Source of the DNA: Eshraghiella sp964441705
GTDB taxonomy: Bacteria > Bacillota > Clostridia > Lachnospirales > Lachnospiraceae
Assembly (NCBI GenBank): GCA_964441705.1
Contig: CAYTWF010000087.1
Span: 1 to 9,368 of the forward strand
Reading direction: 5' to 3'
DNA: 9,368 nucleotides
Shown: positions 7,085-9,368 of the stretch, piece after piece
Layout of the letters: the number at the start of each line of letters is the position of its first letter
How positions within the stretch are numbered: the first letter of the stretch is position 1
Position numbers and translations under genes: made by a program
Notes under the pieces: generated by a model
What the model saw: the letters and a program-made list of their open reading frames with translations, nothing else
The model's database searches: none
Told to the model about the DNA's origin: nothing

Positions 7085-8038
7085 TTAATTAAAATATACC
7101 AAATCGTCCTCTGGCTTGGCAGCGTCCGCTATCTCCATACCATACAAAACAACTCCTGGTCCTTTATATTCCTTGCAAAATTCAACCTTTGCCCGGGCCG
7201 TAAGATTAATAAAATCACGGTCCTTGTAGCCGTCAAGCACCTTCATAAGCTCCTTCTCACATTTACACTTAAAGCCAATAAATCTGATATCCTCAACGCA
7301 GCAGGTCATAGCAAATCTTCCTGGAGCAAAAGCACCCTGCTTGGCATACTGCTTTGGTTTATATACAACTGCTTTTGTTTTAATTATTTTATTCTCGTAT
7401 TTATCCGGATTATCCATGGCATCCATATACCAGATTCCATAATCCTCATCGGCTATCTCGATTTCATCCTTAGTAACGTCAAATGGAAGAATCTCATTAA
7501 TTTCATTGGAGCTCCCATCTGATGATTCAAAATACACCTGTGCCCTGCCATTAACTGCTTTGACGCTTCTTCTGTATGAGGCTCTGTTGGAGTCCTTGGT
7601 ACATCTGTTAAAAATAACCATTTCAGTCATCTTATACTGTTCCATCATAACCTGCTTCATATTGGCAAGATACATATCATATGTCTCGGCATTAACAAGT
7701 GTAATAATCTGGGCAACCTCCATAAATTTAGGGAGTCGGTCAATAAATTCACCAAGATTCCACATTCCATTAAATTCTATGAATACTCTTTCTGCTTTAC
7801 ATTTATCGCATGCTTTAACGAAGAAGTCCTTAGTGAGCTCTTCTTCATCCTCAACCATTTCAACATGTGTTGTCAGCTTCTCCATCTCGGCTTTATCATA
7901 TTCCTCTTCGCCATCCTCGCAGGCAATAATAAGCGACCTTGAACCATCATTAAAATCTTCTCCTGCAAGGGTATCTTTTATAAATGCTGTTTTACCACTT
8001 TCAAGAAATCCGTTAATAATAAATACTGGAATTTCCAT
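7085..8038 (-). CDS. Divergent G3E (COG0523) GTPase-like protein fused to a DUF1980/TIGR03943-like domain
   Basis: This 317-residue cytoplasmic protein has two parts. Residues 1-~185 are a G3E P-loop domain: Walker A GFLESGKT (10-17), a Walker B/switch region VFIEFNGMW (85-93), and a degenerate guanine-recognition motif NRCTKD (144-149) where NKxD is expected. The CxCC metal motif of COG0523 proteins is missing; a CDKC pair (77-80) precedes Walker B instead. Residues ~200-317 resemble the C-terminal domain of DUF1980/TIGR03943 proteins (YcgQ type): VVYKPKQ, FAPGRFAMTCC (237-247) and IGFKCKC (254-260). In that family the domain partners a permease and has been linked to metal handling. GGAGG sits 8 bases before the ATG. 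It lies between the canonical G3E gene and the lipoprotein peptidase. The G3E call is firm, the C-terminal assignment moderate; a metallochaperone role is inferred. Confidence 0.78.
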   Translation of the reverse strand: MEIPVFIINGFLESGKTAFIKDTLAGEDFNDGSRSLIIACEDGEEEYDKAEMEKLTTHVEMVEDEEELTKDFFVKACDKCKAERVFIEFNGMWNLGEFIDRLPKFMEVAQIITLVNAETYDMYLANMKQVMMEQYKMTEMVIFNRCTKDSNRASYRRSVKAVNGRAQVYFESSDGSSNEINEILPFDVTKDEIEIADEDYGIWYMDAMDNPDKYENKIIKTKAVVYKPKQYAKQGAFAPGRFAMTCCVEDIRFIGFKCKCEKELMKVLDGYKDRDFINLTARAKVEFCKEYKGPGVVLYGMEIADAAKPEDDLVYFN

Positions 8039-8054
8039 AAATTATTCCTCCGTT

Positions 8055-8090
8055 TAAAATATAATCCCCTCAGTAATAATGCTGAGGGGA
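8055..8090 (-). terminator. Hairpin between the two GTPase genes: weak terminator or attenuator
   Basis: TCCCCTCAG (8065-8073) pairs with CTGAGGGGA (8082-8090), a perfect 9-bp stem with an 8-base loop. It starts 10 bases after the stop of the His-rich GTPase gene. On the minus strand it is followed by TTATATTTT, a broken U-tract, so termination is probably partial. The next gene's GGAGG begins a few bases further on and no clear promoter fits in this 61-base gap, so downstream expression likely relies on readthrough. An mRNA-stabilising hairpin is an alternative. Confidence 0.6.
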
Positions 8091-8099
8091 CTAATTGTT

Positions 8100-9188
8100 C
8101 TATTTAAGTCCAAAAAGCTCTTCCATCTTATCTGAATCAACCTTAGTTCCAATAACACACAGCTTACCAGTATATTCTGGTGTTCCGTCTCTAAGCTCAT
8201 ACTCACCAGGCACTGCATCAAAGTATATCCAAGAGCCATTTTTATCAGGAACCATTCCCTTAGCTCTTAAAATCACGCCAAACTCATCTGTCTTTACAAG
8301 TCTCTTAAGGATTGTCTCAATCTCGGCCTTGTCATATTTATGAGGAGTTTCAATTCCCCAGCTGTTAAACACATCATCTGCATGATGGTGGTGATGATGG
8401 TGTCCACAGCTGCACTCTTCATCATGGTCGTGATGATGATGCTCATGTTCCTCTTCATCATCGTCATCGTCGTCATCATGGTGATGGTGATGTCCACAGC
8501 TGCACTCTTCATCATGGTCGTGATGATGATGCTCATGTTCCTCATCCTCGTCATCATCATAACTAATATCACTTAACAGCTCATCAACAAGTGAGGTTCT
8601 CTCCATTGCTGCAACAATCTGTTCTCCTGTAAGGTCATCCCATGGCGTTGTAATAATTGCTGCCTTGTCATTATGCTCTTTAATAAGAGCTACAGCAGCC
8701 TCAAGCTTTTCATCTGTCATATTCTGTGTTCTTGAAAGAACAATTGTCGAGGCACTTTCAATCTGATTATTGTAGAATTCACCAAAATTCTTAATATACA
8801 TTTTACATTTGGTTCCATCCGCTACGGTAATAAACGTCTCAAGTGAAAGGTCTGCCTCGTCCTTAACCTTCTCAACTGCTGCAATTACATCTGACAGCTT
8901 ACCAACACCTGATGGTTCAATAATAATCATATCCGGCTGATAATCATGTGATACCTGCTTAAGTGCTTTTCCAAAATCTCCAACAAGTGAGCAGCATATA
9001 CAGCCTGAATTCATCTCGTTGATTTGCACACCTGCATCCTTAAGAAAGCCTCCGTCAATACCAATCTCGCCAAATTCGTTCTCAATAAGAACTATTTTCT
9101 GTCCCTTATATACGTCCTCAAGGAGCTTCTTAATAAATGTTGTTTTACCCGCTCCAAGGAAACCTGAAATAATTGTAACTTTTGTCAT
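8100..9188 (-). CDS. COG0523/G3E family metal-chaperone GTPase with duplicated His/Cys-rich loop
   Basis: This is a 362-residue cytoplasmic P-loop GTPase. Walker A is GFLGAGKT (9-16), the family's GCICC motif is at 62-66, and the EPSG switch is at 91-94. The guanine-specificity motif is LSRTQ (151-155) rather than NKxD, perhaps a subfamily trait. Residues ~210-272 form a metal-binding loop made of two copies of HEHHHHDHDEECSCGHHHHH (218-237 and 248-267) joined by an Asp/Glu run. A CobW C-terminal domain (about 275-360) follows. COG0523 proteins use GTP to deliver zinc, cobalt or other metals; the His-rich loop and upstream Zur-like box favour zinc here, while cobalt or nickel remain possible. 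The ATG at 9188 is chosen because AAGGCGG lies 8 bases upstream and Walker A follows at once. The frame is open to 9278, but that stretch covers the promoter and operator. It is first in a probable cluster with 7085-8038 and 5298-7070. Confidence 0.92.
   Translation of the reverse strand: MTKVTIISGFLGAGKTTFIKKLLEDVYKGQKIVLIENEFGEIGIDGGFLKDAGVQINEMNSGCICCSLVGDFGKALKQVSHDYQPDMIIIEPSGVGKLSDVIAAVEKVKDEADLSLETFITVADGTKCKMYIKNFGEFYNNQIESASTIVLSRTQNMTDEKLEAAVALIKEHNDKAAIITTPWDDLTGEQIVAAMERTSLVDELLSDISYDDDEDEEHEHHHHDHDEECSCGHHHHHDDDDDDDEEEHEHHHHDHDEECSCGHHHHHHHADDVFNSWGIETPHKYDKAEIETILKRLVKTDEFGVILRAKGMVPDKNGSWIYFDAVPGEYELRDGTPEYTGKLCVIGTKVDSDKMEELFGLK
8401..8543 (-). repeat. Exact 53-bp direct repeat, 90-bp period, encoding the metal-binding loop
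   Basis: Bases 8401-8453 and 8491-8543 are identical over 53 positions, including every third codon position. They encode the shared HEHHHHDHDEECSCG part of the two loop copies. The 37 bases between them (8454-8490) encode most of the Asp/Glu run plus the His tail of the first copy. Identity ends abruptly at both edges, consistent with a recent duplication or gene conversion. The 30-codon period keeps the frame. Confidence 0.95.
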
Positions 9189-9208
9189 AATAATTCCGCC
9201 TTCTTTTC

Positions 9209-9230
9209 TTAATAATAACGTAATTATTAA
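9209..9230. promoter_or_regulatory. 22-bp near-palindrome, candidate Zur/Fur-family operator
   Basis: TTAATAAT (9209-9216) and ATTATTAA (9223-9230) form a perfect 8-bp inverted repeat around AACGTA, whose central ACGT is itself symmetric. An overlapping 15-base segment (9218-9232, ACGTAATTATTAATA) matches 11 of 14 defined positions of the Bacillus Zur box TCGTAATNATTACGA as I recall it. The site overlaps the -10 box and covers the expected start of the GTPase transcript, where a repressor would act. Very AT-rich DNA makes chance symmetry easier, so the regulator's identity is an inference. Confidence 0.55.
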
Positions 9231-9257
9231 TATAACATCAGTTTGCTTTTTTTTCAA
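9229..9257 (-). promoter_or_regulatory. Sigma-A-type promoter of the His-rich GTPase gene
   Basis: Read on the minus strand, the -35 box TTGAAA (9257-9252, five of six) is separated by exactly 17 bases from the -10 box TATATT (9234-9229, five of six). The spacer begins with an A-run. The expected start near 9222 gives a leader of about 34 bases before the ATG at 9188. It is the best-formed promoter in the right part and may drive all three minus-strand genes down to 5298. Confidence 0.7.
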
Positions 9258-9296
9258 GTACGAGCACAGAATATACACAAACAGCGATTAATTCAC

Positions 9297-9325
9297 TTGT
9301 GATTTTAATACTACTATGTTAGAAT
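9297..9325 (+). promoter_or_regulatory. Rightward promoter reading out of the window
   Basis: The -35 box TTGTGA (9297-9302, four of six) is followed by 17 bases and the -10 box TAGAAT (9320-9325, five of six), with a TG one base upstream making an extended -10. It points away from the GTPase promoter, with about 40 bases between the two -35 boxes. No start codon follows in the last 43 bases, so any gene it serves begins beyond 9368. The rest of 9235-9368 holds nothing else I can support. Confidence 0.45.
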
Positions 9326-9368
9326 TTTTTTAAAGCATATTTTTCTAATATTCGGCGTAGGCCATCTA

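Noticed and set aside
8340..8576. Plus-strand open frame predicting a Met/Val-rich hydrophobic peptide.
   Set aside because: It is the antisense of His/Asp/Glu codons (CAT/GAT/GAA repeats) in the GTPase metal loop; no initiation signals.
9189..9278. N-terminal extension of the His-rich GTPase by 30 residues.
   Set aside because: The stretch covers the promoter, the palindrome and the ribosome binding site, and G3E proteins normally begin a few residues before Walker A, as with the ATG at 9188.
9319..9348. Inverted repeat TTAGAA ... TTCTAA near the right edge.
   Set aside because: Six-base arms 18 bases apart in very AT-rich DNA are easily expected by chance; no terminator-like T-run follows a stable stem.

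Overview
The window looks like chromosomal DNA from a low-GC, Gram-positive member of the Clostridia, most likely the Lachnospiraceae. The family call rests on AT-rich intergenic DNA, strong GGAGG-type ribosome binding sites, a DUF1653 protein with an added helical tail, a choice-of-anchor A surface protein with long ETTT-rich repeats, and a lipoprotein of the DUF885 family. The genus cannot be fixed from the sequence alone. There are no rRNA or tRNA genes, insertion sequences or CRISPR arrays.

Layout, left to right. At 35-2412 (minus) a two-gene unit encodes a DUF1653 protein followed by a multi-pass DUF2079 membrane protein. At 2478-2509 a rho-independent terminator ends the next minus-strand gene (2532-4238). 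That gene encodes an exported surface protein with a choice-of-anchor A adhesive domain, a Thr/Glu/Pro repeat stalk and a C-terminal membrane segment. A divergent intergenic region (4239-4409) holds a good sigma-A promoter and a perfect GC-rich palindrome, and separates it from the only plus-strand gene, a compact subtilisin-like protease with no signal peptide (4410-5309). The 3' end of the protease gene overlaps by 12 bases the end of a minus-strand DUF885 metallopeptidase lipoprotein gene (5298-7070).

The right part (5298-9188, minus) reads as one metal-related cluster. A COG0523/G3E GTPase with a duplicated His/Cys/acidic metal-binding loop comes first (8100-9188). A second, divergent G3E-like protein fused to a C-terminal domain resembling the DUF1980/TIGR03943 family follows (7085-8038), and then the lipoprotein peptidase, 14 bases downstream. 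The first GTPase has a well-formed promoter whose -10 box is overlapped by a 22-bp near-palindrome. Part of that palindrome resembles the Zur (zinc uptake regulator) box of Firmicutes, so zinc-responsive control is the leading inference. A hairpin between the two GTPase genes could trim or attenuate readthrough. A rightward promoter near 9300 probably serves a gene outside the window.

The most interesting part is this GTPase pair: one member has expanded its metal-binding loop by a recent exact duplication, and the other has lost the hallmark CxCC motif and gained a Cys-containing domain.
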